Positions 44,700 to 53,082 of a DNA stretch of 64,000 bases are shown one piece after another. The stretch spans positions 22,788 through 86,787 of the forward strand of contig JAZHDD010000017.1 of assembly GCA_036541255.1 (NCBI GenBank), written 5' to 3'. A program made the position numbers and the translations under genes. The stretch's first letter is position 1. Every line of letters starts with the position of its first letter. The notes beneath the pieces are model-generated. The model saw nothing but the letters and a program-made list of their open reading frames with translations, was not told where the DNA came from and did not search any database. Source of the DNA: Paucidesulfovibrio sp036541255 (GTDB lineage Bacteria > Desulfobacterota > Desulfovibrionia > Desulfovibrionales > Desulfovibrionaceae).

Positions 44700-45730
44700 G
44701 CGCAACTCCTGAGGAATTCCGTGAATCCGTCGCGTTCCAACTCAGCGCGTTGCAGCGCCGAGTCCAGGATGCCGGCGATGAGTTCGCGGTAGCTGATGTT
44801 GTTCAAGCCGCAGAGGATGGGCAGGTCCGAATGCGTCGGGTGCAGGCCCGCCAGCGGGTTGATTTCGATGACGTTGGCCACGCCGTGCCGGTCCAGGCGC
44901 ACATCGACGCGCCCGCCGTCGCGGCAGCCCATTCCGCGCCAGGCGGCCAGGGCCACGGCTGTGGCGGCTTGGCCGTCCGCGTCGTGGCACAGGGTGTATT
45001 CCACCCGGGACTCCCAATGCTCCTTGTTCAGGAAGGAGTAAACGCCCTTTTCAGCCTCGCTGCGCAGACGCACTTCCATGCAGCCGCAGGACACGGCGTT
45101 TTCGCCTGTGCCCACGATGCCCACGGTGAATTCCCGGCCCGGGAGGTACGCCTCCACAAGCACGGGCTGTCTGTAGCGTCCCAGCAGCTTGGCGCAGACC
45201 TCTTCGAGCTGCGCGCGCGAACGGATCACGGACAGGGCGTCGATGCCCTTGCCCGTGCCTTCGGACAGGGGCTTGGCAAAGAGCGGCAGCTCCATGTCCA
45301 CGTCCTTCAGGTCCGCCATGCTCCGCACCACGGCGAAGTCGGGCGTGGGCACGCCCATGTCGCGGAAGACCCGCTTGGCCATGGCCTTGTCCAGGGTCAG
45401 GCTCATGACCAGTGGATCGGAAAAGACGGAGGGAATGCCGTAGGTGTCGAGCAGGGCGGGCACCAGGGCTTCGCGCCCCAGGCCGCGCAGTCCTTCGCAG
45501 ATGTTGAAGACCATGTCCCAGCGCTCGCCTGCGGCCAGCCGCCGCACCAGATGCCGGGCATTGCCGATCATCTCCACGTCGTATCCCAGCTCCTCAATGG
45601 TCGATCGTAGCGCCTCGATGGTCACGCTGGAATCGAACTCGGCGGAGTCCTCTTCGGAAAGGCCCATATCCAGGTAGTCCTGGCGCAGGTCGTAGGTCAG
45701 GCCGATGCGCATTGCCTTGTCCCCCGTCAT
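44696..45730 (-). CDS. D-Ala-D-Ala-ligase-like ATP-grasp enzyme (first copy)
   Basis: A 344-residue ATP-grasp ligase, paralogous to its downstream neighbour but clearly diverged. Blocks: MVFNICEGLRGLGREALVPALLDTYGIPSVFSD (in short, VFNICEG), LDKAMAKRVFRDMGVPTPDF, LFAKPLSEGTGKGID, VLVEAYLPGREFTVGIVG and VIEINPLAGLHPTHSDLP. The start at ATG 45728-45730 overlaps the kamA stop (ATGA) with GGAG upstream; ATG 45710-45712, six codons later, is the alternative. Two such enzymes in a row suggest two successive amide bonds or a heterodimer. Confidence 0.85.
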   Translation of the reverse strand: MTGDKAMRIGLTYDLRQDYLDMGLSEEDSAEFDSSVTIEALRSTIEELGYDVEMIGNARHLVRRLAAGERWDMVFNICEGLRGLGREALVPALLDTYGIPSVFSDPLVMSLTLDKAMAKRVFRDMGVPTPDFAVVRSMADLKDVDMELPLFAKPLSEGTGKGIDALSVIRSRAQLEEVCAKLLGRYRQPVLVEAYLPGREFTVGIVGTGENAVSCGCMEVRLRSEAEKGVYSFLNKEHWESRVEYTLCHDADGQAATAVALAAWRGMGCRDGGRVDVRLDRHGVANVIEINPLAGLHPTHSDLPILCGLNNISYRELIAGILDSALQRAELERDGFTEFLRSCA

Positions 45731-47013
45731 TGACGGACTCCGCCCTTGTCGGCGGTGTCCGGGTAGCGGAAGCATCTGCCCTGGTAGTTGGTCAGGAGCA
45801 GGTCCGTGCCGTCGGTGCCGGAAACGTATTCGGGCAGCAGCGGAATCTTGCCGCCACCGCCAGGGGCGTCGATCACGAACTGGGGCACGGCGTATCCCGA
45901 GGTGTGGCCGCGCAGTCCGGCGATGATCTCCAATCCCTTGGAAACGGGCGTGCGGAAGTGGGCCGAGCCCGCAATGGGGTCGCACTGGTAGAGGTAGTAG
46001 GGCCGCACGCGGATGTGCAGCAGGCCCTGGAACAGCTTGGTCATGGTCGGGACGTCGTCGTTCACGCCGGCCAGCAGCACGGTCTGACTGCCTAGGGGAA
46101 TGCCTGCGTCGGCCAGCCGGGTGCAGGCGCGCGCGGTCTCCGGGGTCAGTTCGTCCGGGTGTGCGAAATGCAGGCTCATCCACAGCGGATGGTAGCGCCG
46201 CAGCATGCGCACCAGTGCCGGGGTCACGCGCTGGGGCAGCACGGCCGGGACCTTGGTGCCGATGCGGATCATTTCCACATGCGGAATGGCGGACAGGCGC
46301 GAAAGCAGCCACTCCAGGGCCGAGTCTTCCAGGGTCAGCGGATCGCCGCCCGAGAGCAGCACGTCGCGCACCGTGGGCGTGGCCGCAATGTAGTCCAGGG
46401 CCGCCTGCCAGCGATGCGGCGCGGTCTGGTTGGCCTCTCTGCGGCCCACCACGCGGGAGCGGGTGCAGTAGCGGCAGTAGGTGGAACAGAAGTCCGTGGC
46501 CAGGAACAGGACCCGGTCCGGGTAGCGGTGGACAATGCCGGGCACGGGACTGTCCGCGTCCTCGCCCAGGGGGTCGTCGGCTTCGCCCGGGCCGAGCACG
46601 CTTTCGGCGCAGGTGGGAATGACGCAGCGGCGCAGGGACTGGGCCGCATTGGCCGGGTCGAGCAGCGAGGCATAGTAGGGGGTTACGGCAAAGGGCAGGG
46701 CTCCGCCGCAGCCGGTGAGCGCCAGACGTTCATCCGTGCTGATGTCAAGCAGGCCCGCAATGCGTTCGGGCGAGGAAATGCGGTTGGCGAGCTGCCAGCG
46801 CCAGTCGTTCCACTGGGTCAGGCCCGCGCCGGGGAAATTCTTGCGTAAAAAAGAAGCCACGTCGGCGTGGCGCTTGGGGGAAGGATTGCGTCGCGGTCCC
46901 TCCACCAAAGGCGCGGCCGTGGAGGCCGACGCCGAAAAGGAAGCCGGGAACCAGGATGCGACCTCAGGTTCGGGAGGCACGGAATCCTCGGTGTCCATGT
47001 GCAGTTTAGCCAT
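45727..47013 (-). CDS. kamA: Lysine 2,3-aminomutase family radical SAM enzyme (KamA)
   Basis: A 428-residue radical SAM, PLP-dependent enzyme. The [4Fe-4S] motif is FCSTYCRYC (Cys176, Cys180, Cys183), followed by DVLLSGGDPLTLED, the SAM-binding GGDP region, and the PLP-lysine region near QFVIDAPGGGGKIPLLPEY. The start at ATG 47011-47013 is chosen because GGAG lies six bases upstream. It should convert L-lysine to L-beta-lysine; other amino acids (glutamate) are possible. Its stop overlaps the start of the first ligase (ATGA). The N-terminal 60 residues are Pro/Ser/Ala-rich and atypical. Confidence 0.9.
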   Translation of the reverse strand: MAKLHMDTEDSVPPEPEVASWFPASFSASASTAAPLVEGPRRNPSPKRHADVASFLRKNFPGAGLTQWNDWRWQLANRISSPERIAGLLDISTDERLALTGCGGALPFAVTPYYASLLDPANAAQSLRRCVIPTCAESVLGPGEADDPLGEDADSPVPGIVHRYPDRVLFLATDFCSTYCRYCTRSRVVGRREANQTAPHRWQAALDYIAATPTVRDVLLSGGDPLTLEDSALEWLLSRLSAIPHVEMIRIGTKVPAVLPQRVTPALVRMLRRYHPLWMSLHFAHPDELTPETARACTRLADAGIPLGSQTVLLAGVNDDVPTMTKLFQGLLHIRVRPYYLYQCDPIAGSAHFRTPVSKGLEIIAGLRGHTSGYAVPQFVIDAPGGGGKIPLLPEYVSGTDGTDLLLTNYQGRCFRYPDTADKGGVRQ

Positions 47014-47094
47014 TGTGTTCTCCATGTATTTCGGGCGCGCGATCCATGCCGGGCGTCCCTGGGTTGTTTTCATCTTTGGCGGTGCAGCAGGCAG

Positions 47095-47409
47095 CTACTG
47101 CGCCGGCTCCATGGTGGACGTTTCCTGGTTCTCGGAGACGAGTTCCTCGGCTTCGATGACCGTGAGCGTCGGTTCGCCGTTCTTGTTCTGGCCCAATTCG
47201 CCGTAGGCCCAGATGGTCTTTCCTGCGAGGCGCTCCACCCCTTCGCCCAGAAGGATGACAGGGCCTTCATTCAGGTCCGTGAGCAGCACCTTGTCGCCCT
47301 CGAGGCTTACCAGGCCGGACAGGTTGGCCGGTTCGGCCAGGGCCGAACCGGCTCCCAGGCAGGACAGGAGCAGCAGTCCTGCCAACATCCGCATCACTGT
47401 ACGTTTCAT
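47095..47409 (-). CDS. Small exported protein, OB-fold-like
   Basis: A 104-residue protein with a signal peptide (MKRTVMRMLAGLLLLSCLGAGSALA) and a mature domain of short beta strands (GLVSLEGDKVLLTDLNEGPVILL...KTIWAYGELGQNKNGEPTL, in short LVSLEGDKVLLTDL). The pattern recalls small periplasmic OB-fold proteins. The start at ATG 47407-47409 has AGGGG upstream. It is the second gene after the sigma-54 promoter, 25 bases after the first and 81 before kamA. Its role in the cluster is unknown. Confidence 0.65.
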   Translation of the reverse strand: MKRTVMRMLAGLLLLSCLGAGSALAEPANLSGLVSLEGDKVLLTDLNEGPVILLGEGVERLAGKTIWAYGELGQNKNGEPTLTVIEAEELVSENQETSTMEPAQ

Positions 47410-47434
47410 GTCTGTCCCCTTCTTTGGGCGTGGC

Positions 47435-47728
47435 TCAATCAAGGAACGACTGACTGTCATCATCAAGCATGTCGTCATAGAGCCTGCTGACGATCCGGTA
47501 GTCTTCGACCGCAATGGTCTTGATCCCGTCTTTGAGGCCGACCTTGCCGCGCAGGGAGACTTCTTCCTGGCAGAGCTGGATCAGGTCGGAGAGAAATTTG
47601 TCTGAAATCACGAGATATTCACTCTCGTCGATGCCGGAGAGCATGACCCCGGTGATATGCTCGTAGTCGCCGTCATAGACGGGGTAGAGAATCCCCGTGA
47701 TCGTTGTGGTCTTTCCTTTCCCTGCCAT
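47435..47728 (-). CDS. Hypothetical protein, first gene of the sigma-54 operon
   Basis: A 97-residue cytoplasmic protein starting at ATG 47726-47728 after GGAGAG. It is acidic, with a beta-rich start (KTTTITGILYPVYDGDYEHITGVML, in short TTTITGILYPVYDGD), two likely helices and an Asp-rich end (DDMLDDDSQSFLD). No known family was recognised. The sigma-54 promoter lies 57 bases upstream, so it leads the transcript that includes kamA. It may be a small regulatory or carrier-like protein, but it lacks the DSL serine motif of carrier proteins. Confidence 0.65.
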   Translation of the reverse strand: MAGKGKTTTITGILYPVYDGDYEHITGVMLSGIDESEYLVISDKFLSDLIQLCQEEVSLRGKVGLKDGIKTIAVEDYRIVSRLYDDMLDDDSQSFLD

Positions 47729-47784
47729 GTCCGTCTCTCCCCTGGTGCCTGTCCTGGTGATCGTCGTATGCATGGCTCCACAAT

Positions 47785-47800
47785 GGCAACGATTGTGCCA
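47785..47800 (-). promoter_or_regulatory. Sigma-54 (-24/-12) promoter of the kamA cluster
   Basis: TGGCACAATCGTTGCC on the minus strand: TGGCAC-N5-TTGC, with the obligatory GG and GC exactly ten bases apart. Transcription would start near 47774, giving a leader of about 46 bases. The activator is likely the product of the adjacent gene at 48042-49100. Confidence 0.9.
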
Positions 47801-47849
47801 TACTATAAAATTTAATCAATCTAGCTTGTTGGGAATATAACAAGGGAAT

Positions 47850-47872
47850 AACAGGAATTACAGGTTCCTGTT
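47850..47872. promoter_or_regulatory. Candidate enhancer site 1 (inverted repeat)
   Basis: AACAGGAA-N7-TTCCTGTT, perfect 8-bp arms, centred about 61 bases upstream of the -24 element. The gap 47801-48041 is AT-rich and has no gene. Confidence 0.65.
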
Positions 47873-47955
47873 TGACAATGGCGGGCGCGGTGCAGAAGGG
47901 AGAAAAAGACAAGAGTATGAGCGTACTGTCTTGAATTAAAAAGAATAAAACAATG

Positions 47956-47972
47956 CGGAACTAAAAGTTCCG
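47956..47972. promoter_or_regulatory. Candidate enhancer site 2 (inverted repeat)
   Basis: CGGAAC-N5-GTTCCG, perfect 6-bp arms with the same GGAA/TTCC core as the flanking repeats but a shorter spacer. Confidence 0.5.
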
Positions 47973-47982
47973 ATCTCTGAAA

Positions 47983-48005
47983 AACAGGAACGGGAAATTC
48001 CTAGA
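47983..48005. promoter_or_regulatory. Candidate enhancer site 3 (inverted repeat)
   Basis: AACAGGAA-N7-TTCCTAGA. The left arm and spacing equal those of the site at 47850; the right arm matches 5 of 8. Its centre is about 133 bases from that of site 1. Confidence 0.55.
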
Positions 48006-48041
48006 AAAAGTTTGGAGAGGGCGGACGCGTTGGCTTGCGGC

Positions 48042-49100
48042 CTATTTGTAGTCTTCTTTTTTCAGGCCGTAACGGGTCATGAGCTTGTTCAGCTGGCGGG
48101 TGGTGATACCGGCATGGGCGGCGCTGCGGTCGATGCGGCCCTGGTAGCGCTCCAGGACCTGCCGCAGGTAGGCCTGTTCCACTTCGTCCACGGCGTGGCG
48201 GCGTACCTGGTCCAGGGGCAGGTCGCTGTCCAACAGGGCCACGGGCACCATGCCGCTCTCGGTGAAGATGTCCACGGGAAAGCTGTCGCGGGTGAGGTGG
48301 TCTTCGGTTTCCAGGATCAGTGCGCGCTCGAGCACGTTTTCCAGTTCGCGCACATTGCCGGGCCAGTCGTAGCTTTCCAGGGCCTCGAGCACGTCCGGGT
48401 CGACTTTTTTGATGGGGTTCGCGTCGCCCATTTGCAGGCGGCGGAGCAGGGTGTCCACGAGCAGGGGGATGTCCTTGGCCCGTTCGCGAAGGGGCGGAAT
48501 GTCCAGGGTGAAGACGTTGATGCGGTAGAAGAGGTCCTTGCGGAATGTGCCTTCGCGGCAGAGCGCTTCAAGATCGTCGTTGCTGGCCGCGATGATGCGA
48601 ATGTCCGCCTCGATGTCCTTGGTGCCGCCCACGCGCTGGAAGATGCGGTTTTGCAGCACGTCCAGGAGCTTGATCTGGGACGAAGGAGGCAGGGTGCCGA
48701 CCTCGTCCAGAAAGACCGTGCCGCCCGAGGCCACTTCGAGCTTGCCCGCCTTTTGCCGCACCGCGCCGGTGAACGCGCCCTTTTCGTGGCCGAACAGCTC
48801 GCTTTCCACCAGATTATCCGGGATGGCGCCGCAATGGATGGAGACAAAGGGCTTGTCCGCGCGGTTGGAAAGGGCGTGCACGAGCCGGGCGATGGTGCCT
48901 TTGCCCACGCCGGTTTCGCCCGTGAGCAGGACCGTGGTGCGGGTCGGGGCCACGCGCGCGGCCTTGGCGAAGATTTCCTGCATGGCCGGAGTGCGGGTGC
49001 GGGTCAGGTCCTGCACGGCCCGCTGCAGTCGGCCTTGTCTCGGTCCAACAGCCGCGCCCCGGATCGGGGGCAGGATATGAAAGGAGTCGCAACGGTCCAT
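48042..49100 (-). CDS. Sigma-54-dependent activator without sensory domain (PspF-like)
   Basis: A 352-residue enhancer-binding protein. Only about 40 residues precede the AAA+ domain, which has Walker A GETGVGKG near residue 60, the sigma-54 contact loop GAFTGA near 106, Walker B GGTVFLDEVG and the FYRINVFTLDIPPLRER region. The C-terminal Fis-type helix-turn-helix is GRIDRSAAHAGITTRQLNKLMTRYGL. I start it at ATG 49098-49100 behind GGAGGA. Lacking a receiver or GAF domain, it is likely controlled by a partner protein, as PspF is. It lies directly upstream of, and in the same direction as, the sigma-54 promoter of the kamA cluster. Confidence 0.9.
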   Translation of the reverse strand: MDRCDSFHILPPIRGAAVGPRQGRLQRAVQDLTRTRTPAMQEIFAKAARVAPTRTTVLLTGETGVGKGTIARLVHALSNRADKPFVSIHCGAIPDNLVESELFGHEKGAFTGAVRQKAGKLEVASGGTVFLDEVGTLPPSSQIKLLDVLQNRIFQRVGGTKDIEADIRIIAASNDDLEALCREGTFRKDLFYRINVFTLDIPPLRERAKDIPLLVDTLLRRLQMGDANPIKKVDPDVLEALESYDWPGNVRELENVLERALILETEDHLTRDSFPVDIFTESGMVPVALLDSDLPLDQVRRHAVDEVEQAYLRQVLERYQGRIDRSAAHAGITTRQLNKLMTRYGLKKEDYK

Positions 49101-49847
49101 GAGAGGGAAGTCCTCCAATTTCGCGCCAGTGTCAAGGACGCTGCCGCAGAAAAGGGGCCACGTCGCCGGATAGGTCGGTCCAGGAAAGCAGGAGGTCACG
49201 CATGGCGCACCTTCAGGGAGGGAGAGGAAAGGGGGAGGCTAGCTGTAGGACACGACCATGGACATAGGCAGGGCAAGGGATGCGCTCACAGCTACAGGCG
49301 TGGCGGCTCGAAAGGCCAGAAAGGAAACGAGCACGCTATTTCAATGGAGCCGTCCGCCTCGGCTCCGGGGTGCGGGTGGAGTCGTTTCGAGTCGGTGTCA
49401 AACCGTGGGCAAGAAGCCTTCTGTTCCACTTCCTGGTACGTTGAGGCACACAGTTTCAGCCCGTCTGGAAACCGATTCCCGAAAGCTGCCCGCCATGGCT
49501 CGGAACTTCGCGAATACCAACGCGGCAGCGTTCGGTTCGGCTGCAATATATCGTTTTTCAAGGCGTTAGAGAAATGTTACAATTGCGGCAAGACACTGTT
49601 CCTTTTTTCACAATTTGCTTGCAATCATGTCATCTTCACAGTAAACGCCCAAGGGTTTCCATGAACCGTCCTGCGGGGGGCAGGCGGGTTTTCCTTCCGC
49701 TTTTGCACTTTGTCGGGCCCTGGCGCAATCGGTCTTGCTCCGGTCCGGCTTCTGGAACCCCGGACGGTTGAGGTTCGTGCGCCCGCACCTGCGGCGCGGC
49801 TTTGCCGCGCGAGGCGCACCCTGCATTCATCCTGAAGCGAGGTGTCC
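49101..49847. other. Long intergenic region before the Ech operon
   Basis: About 750 bases between the divergent sigma-54 activator and echA with no convincing gene on either strand. A GCGCGGC-TTT-GCCGCGC hairpin (near 49794-49812) lies about 35 bases before echA. The part 49480-49660 is richer in A and T and is the likeliest place for the ech promoter. I could not identify -24/-12 or other named sites there. Confidence 0.5.
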
Positions 49848-51758
49848 ATGTCCAACCTGCTTTTCCTCCTTATCCTCCTGCCCGTGCTCGCTGCGCTGGC
49901 CTGCCTGTTCGTGCCTTCCGGCGCGGTGCGGCGGCTGGTGGTGACGATCACGAGCGGCGTGCTCTGCGCGTCTTCGGTGGCCTTGCTCCTGAAAGGGACG
50001 TTCGGCCCCTGGTCGCCCGAACCACTGTTCGGCCTGAACTGGGATGTTATCGTCACTCTGCTGGATTTCGCGCTGCTCGGCCTGATTCTCTGGTACGGCA
50101 TCCGGCTCAAGAACATCCTCATCCAGCTCTTCACGCTGGGCCAGGCCGTGCTGCTCGTAATATTCGAGCTGTTCATGGTGGAGCATGTCGAAGTGCCCGC
50201 GTTCGCTGCGGACAACCTTTCGTTGATCATGGTCCTGATCATTTCCATCGTGGGCTCACTGATCTGCGTTTTCGGCCTGCCCTACATGGATGCCCATGAA
50301 AAGCACCTGCACCTGGAGAAATCCAAACAGCCCCAGTTCTTCTTTTACCTGGTGCTCTTCCTTGGCGCCATGAACGGGCTGGTGCTGGCCAACAACATCC
50401 TTTGGCTCTACTTCTTCTTCGAGGTGACCACGTTCTGCTCCTTCATGCTCATCGGGCATGACGGCACCAGGACCGCCGTGGTCAATGCCACCCGCGCCCT
50501 GTGGATGAACAGCCTGGGCGGGCTGGCCTTTGTGCTGGGCATGATCCTGGTCTACAACGGCCTGCACACCCTGTCCCTGGCCGCGATCCTTTCCAGCGGC
50601 CCCCAGGGTGCGCTGGTGCTCACGGGCGTAGCCCTGCTTTGCTTCGCTGGTTTCACCAAGGCGGCGCAGGTTCCGTTCCAGAGTTGGCTGCTCGGTGCCA
50701 TGGTCGCTCCGACCCCGGTCTCGGCCCTGCTGCATTCCTCCACCATGGTCAAGGCGGGCGTTTACGTGGTCCTGCGTCTGGCTCCGGTTTATGCGGGCAC
50801 GCTGCTTTCCGGCACCATCGCGGTCTGCGGCGCGTTCACCTTCCTGGCTTGCGCGGCCCTGGCCATTGGCCAGAGCAACGGCAAGAAGATCCTGGCCTAT
50901 TCGACCATCTCCAACCTGGGCCTGATCATTGCCTGCGCGGGCCTGAACACCCCCCTGGCCATCACTGCGGCCATCATGCTGATCATCTTCCACGCCGTGT
51001 CCAAGTCCCTGCTCTTCCTCTGCGTCGGCACCATCGAGCAGGAGATCGGCAGCCGGGACATCGAGGACATGCGCGGCCTGTATGAACGCATGCCCCGCAC
51101 AGCGCTCATCGCCATTATCGGCGTGCTGACCATGCTCTTGCCGCCCTTTGGTGTGCTGCTGGGCAAGTGGATGGCCATTGAGGCGGCTGCCGGTTCCATC
51201 TGGGTCATCGTGATGCTGGCCTTGGGCTCTGCCCTGACCGTGGTCTATTGGGCGCGTTGGGCCGGTGGCATGATGGGCTCCCGCAAGCCGGGCCAGCCCT
51301 CGGAGAGCCTGCCTCTGCTCATCAATCTGCCCCTGTTTCTGCTCTGCGCTGGCGCGGTGGTGCTCTCCGCCGCCACTCCGGCCATCTACAAGGACCTTAT
51401 CCAGCCGCTGCTGTCCGGCGCGGCCTTGTCCGTGGACACGGGCCTGGGCACCCTGGGCGCGTTCGCGGTCTATGCCCTGTACGCGGCCATGGTCCTCGGC
51501 CTGTTTGTGGCCTGGAAGGCCTCGCGCTGTGCGCCTGAACTGCGCAAGGTCGGCCCCTACATGGGCGGCGCAAATCTGAGCGCCGAGGCTGCGGGCGAAG
51601 CGGGCGAGGGCGCGTTCAACGGCCCCATGAATTTGCCGGTGGCCTTTGGCGCGGGCAACCTGTACCTCTCCGGAATTTTCGGAGAGGAGCGCCTGACCAA
51701 ATGGGTGGACATTGCTGGCGCGGCATTGATCGTGCTCATGATCGGAGGGGGGCTGTAA
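49848..51758 (+). CDS. echA: Ech hydrogenase subunit A (NuoL/Mrp antiporter-like)
   Basis: A 636-residue membrane protein with about 14-16 helices, homologous to NuoL and MrpA antiporter subunits. Visible are the TM5-type Glu in FFFEVTTFCSFMLIG, the lysine-bearing FAGFTKAAQVPFQSWLLGAM, and the ALLHSSTMVKAGVYV block. I use ATG 49848 (GAGG five bases before); the track frame allows GTG 49842. It should move H+ or Na+ as the hydrogenase oxidises ferredoxin. It is the first of six tightly packed genes in the order echABCDEF. Confidence 0.92.
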   Translation: MSNLLFLLILLPVLAALACLFVPSGAVRRLVVTITSGVLCASSVALLLKGTFGPWSPEPLFGLNWDVIVTLLDFALLGLILWYGIRLKNILIQLFTLGQAVLLVIFELFMVEHVEVPAFAADNLSLIMVLIISIVGSLICVFGLPYMDAHEKHLHLEKSKQPQFFFYLVLFLGAMNGLVLANNILWLYFFFEVTTFCSFMLIGHDGTRTAVVNATRALWMNSLGGLAFVLGMILVYNGLHTLSLAAILSSGPQGALVLTGVALLCFAGFTKAAQVPFQSWLLGAMVAPTPVSALLHSSTMVKAGVYVVLRLAPVYAGTLLSGTIAVCGAFTFLACAALAIGQSNGKKILAYSTISNLGLIIACAGLNTPLAITAAIMLIIFHAVSKSLLFLCVGTIEQEIGSRDIEDMRGLYERMPRTALIAIIGVLTMLLPPFGVLLGKWMAIEAAAGSIWVIVMLALGSALTVVYWARWAGGMMGSRKPGQPSESLPLLINLPLFLLCAGAVVLSAATPAIYKDLIQPLLSGAALSVDTGLGTLGAFAVYALYAAMVLGLFVAWKASRCAPELRKVGPYMGGANLSAEAAGEAGEGAFNGPMNLPVAFGAGNLYLSGIFGEERLTKWVDIAGAALIVLMIGGGL

Positions 51759-51759
51759 A

Positions 51760-52608
51760 ATGAAATACGTGATTCTCGCCCTGGTGGGCCTTGTCGTGGC
51801 ACCGCTGGCAGGCGGCCTGCTCGCCGGAATCGACCGCCGCGTCACTGCCCGGTTCCAGTCCCGTCAGGGACCGCCGGTCATGCAGGCCTTCTACGACGTG
51901 CTCAAGCTGTTCGGCAAGGAACGGCTGGCCCTGAACAGCTGGCAGATCATCTGCGCCTGGGTCTACCTCATCGGCGCGGCGCTCTCCTGCGTGCTCTTCT
52001 TCCTGCAGAGCGACCTGCTGCTGATCTTTTTCGTGCAGGCCGTGGGCGCGGTCTTCCTGGTCATGGGCGCCATGGCCGGACGTTCCCCCTACAGCCATGT
52101 GGGCGCGCAGCGCGAACTGATCCAGATATTGACCTACGAACCCCTGCTCGTGCTGGTTTTTGTCTGTTTGTATCTGGCCGCGGGCAGTTTCAATGTCGGC
52201 GACATCCTGGCCGTGGAGAAGCCCCTATTGCTCAAGTTGCCCCTGGCCTACATCGTGCTGACCTATGCGCTGACCATCAAACTGCGCAAATCGCCCTTTG
52301 ATTTCTCCACTTCGCATCACGGGCACCAGGAACTGGTCAAGGGCGTGCTCACCGAGTATTCCGGCCCGTATCTGGCCCTGGTGGAGGTAGCGCACTGGTA
52401 CGAGACAGTGCTGCTGCTCGGTGTCTGCGCCCTGTTCTGGTCCACCAGCTGGGTCTGGATGGCCGCGCTGCTCGTCGTCACCTACTTCCTGGAAGTGCTT
52501 GTGGACAACACCATGGCCCGCATGACCTGGCGCTGGATGCTCAAATACGTCTGGGCCGTGGGGCTGGTCATGTCCGTCGTCAACCTCATCTGGCTCAACG
52601 CGAGGTAA
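51760..52608 (+). CDS. echB: Ech hydrogenase subunit B (NuoH-like)
   Basis: A 282-residue membrane subunit homologous to NuoH/HycD. The signature GIDRRVTARFQSRQGPPVMQAFYDVLKLFGKE near the N-terminus (in short, RFQSRQGPPVMQAFYD) and SPFDFSTSHHGHQELVKGVLTEYSGP in the second half are the family blocks. It connects the hydrophilic hydrogenase module to the antiporter subunit. The ATG is one base after the echA stop, behind a run of Gs with GGAGG. Confidence 0.94.
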   Translation: MKYVILALVGLVVAPLAGGLLAGIDRRVTARFQSRQGPPVMQAFYDVLKLFGKERLALNSWQIICAWVYLIGAALSCVLFFLQSDLLLIFFVQAVGAVFLVMGAMAGRSPYSHVGAQRELIQILTYEPLLVLVFVCLYLAAGSFNVGDILAVEKPLLLKLPLAYIVLTYALTIKLRKSPFDFSTSHHGHQELVKGVLTEYSGPYLALVEVAHWYETVLLLGVCALFWSTSWVWMAALLVVTYFLEVLVDNTMARMTWRWMLKYVWAVGLVMSVVNLIWLNAR

Positions 52609-52613
52609 GGGAT

Positions 52614-53057
52614 ATGTTCAAATCGCTCATCAAAAGCTCGCGGGCCAAGTCTCCGTGGATCATGCATTTTGACTGCGGCAGCTGCAACGGCTGCGATATC
52701 GAGGTGCTGGCCTGCCTCACCCCCATGTACGACGTGGAACGGTTCGGCGTGGTCAACGTCGGCAACCCCAAGCACGCCGACGTGCTGCTGGTCACCGGCA
52801 CCGTGAATCACCGCAACAAGAAGGTGCTCAAGAATATCTACGACCAGATGCCCGAACCCAAAGCCGTCATTGCCATCGGTGCGTGCGGCGCTTCGGGCGG
52901 CATTTTCCGCGACGCCTACAACGTCGTGGGCGGCGTGGACAAGGTCATTCCCGTGGACGTGTACGTTCCGGGCTGCCCGTCCAAGCCGGAAGCCATCATC
53001 GACGGCGTGGTCGAAGGGCTCAAGAAATTCCAGCAAAAGGTGGAGCAGGCCGGCTAG
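52614..53057 (+). CDS. echC: Ech hydrogenase small subunit (NuoB-like)
   Basis: A 147-residue electron-transfer subunit holding the [4Fe-4S] cluster next to the active site. Ligand motifs are DCGSCNGCD (Cys24 and Cys27 as the CxxC pair), GACGASGG and PGCPSKPE. It is the short form typical of Ech and complex I NuoB, without signal peptide, so it acts on the cytoplasmic side. It starts five bases after the echB stop. Confidence 0.94.
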   Translation: MFKSLIKSSRAKSPWIMHFDCGSCNGCDIEVLACLTPMYDVERFGVVNVGNPKHADVLLVTGTVNHRNKKVLKNIYDQMPEPKAVIAIGACGASGGIFRDAYNVVGGVDKVIPVDVYVPGCPSKPEAIIDGVVEGLKKFQQKVEQAG

Positions 53058-53082
53058 GCCGCTCTCCAAGGGGATATGCGAC

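Noticed and set aside
49292..49561. 89-residue minus-strand frame in the gap before echA
   Set aside because: No ribosome site, no domain and an irregular composition; probably chance.
49716..49745. TGGCGC...TTGCT as a sigma-54 promoter for the Ech operon
   Set aside because: The GG and GC elements are 13 bases apart; ten are required.
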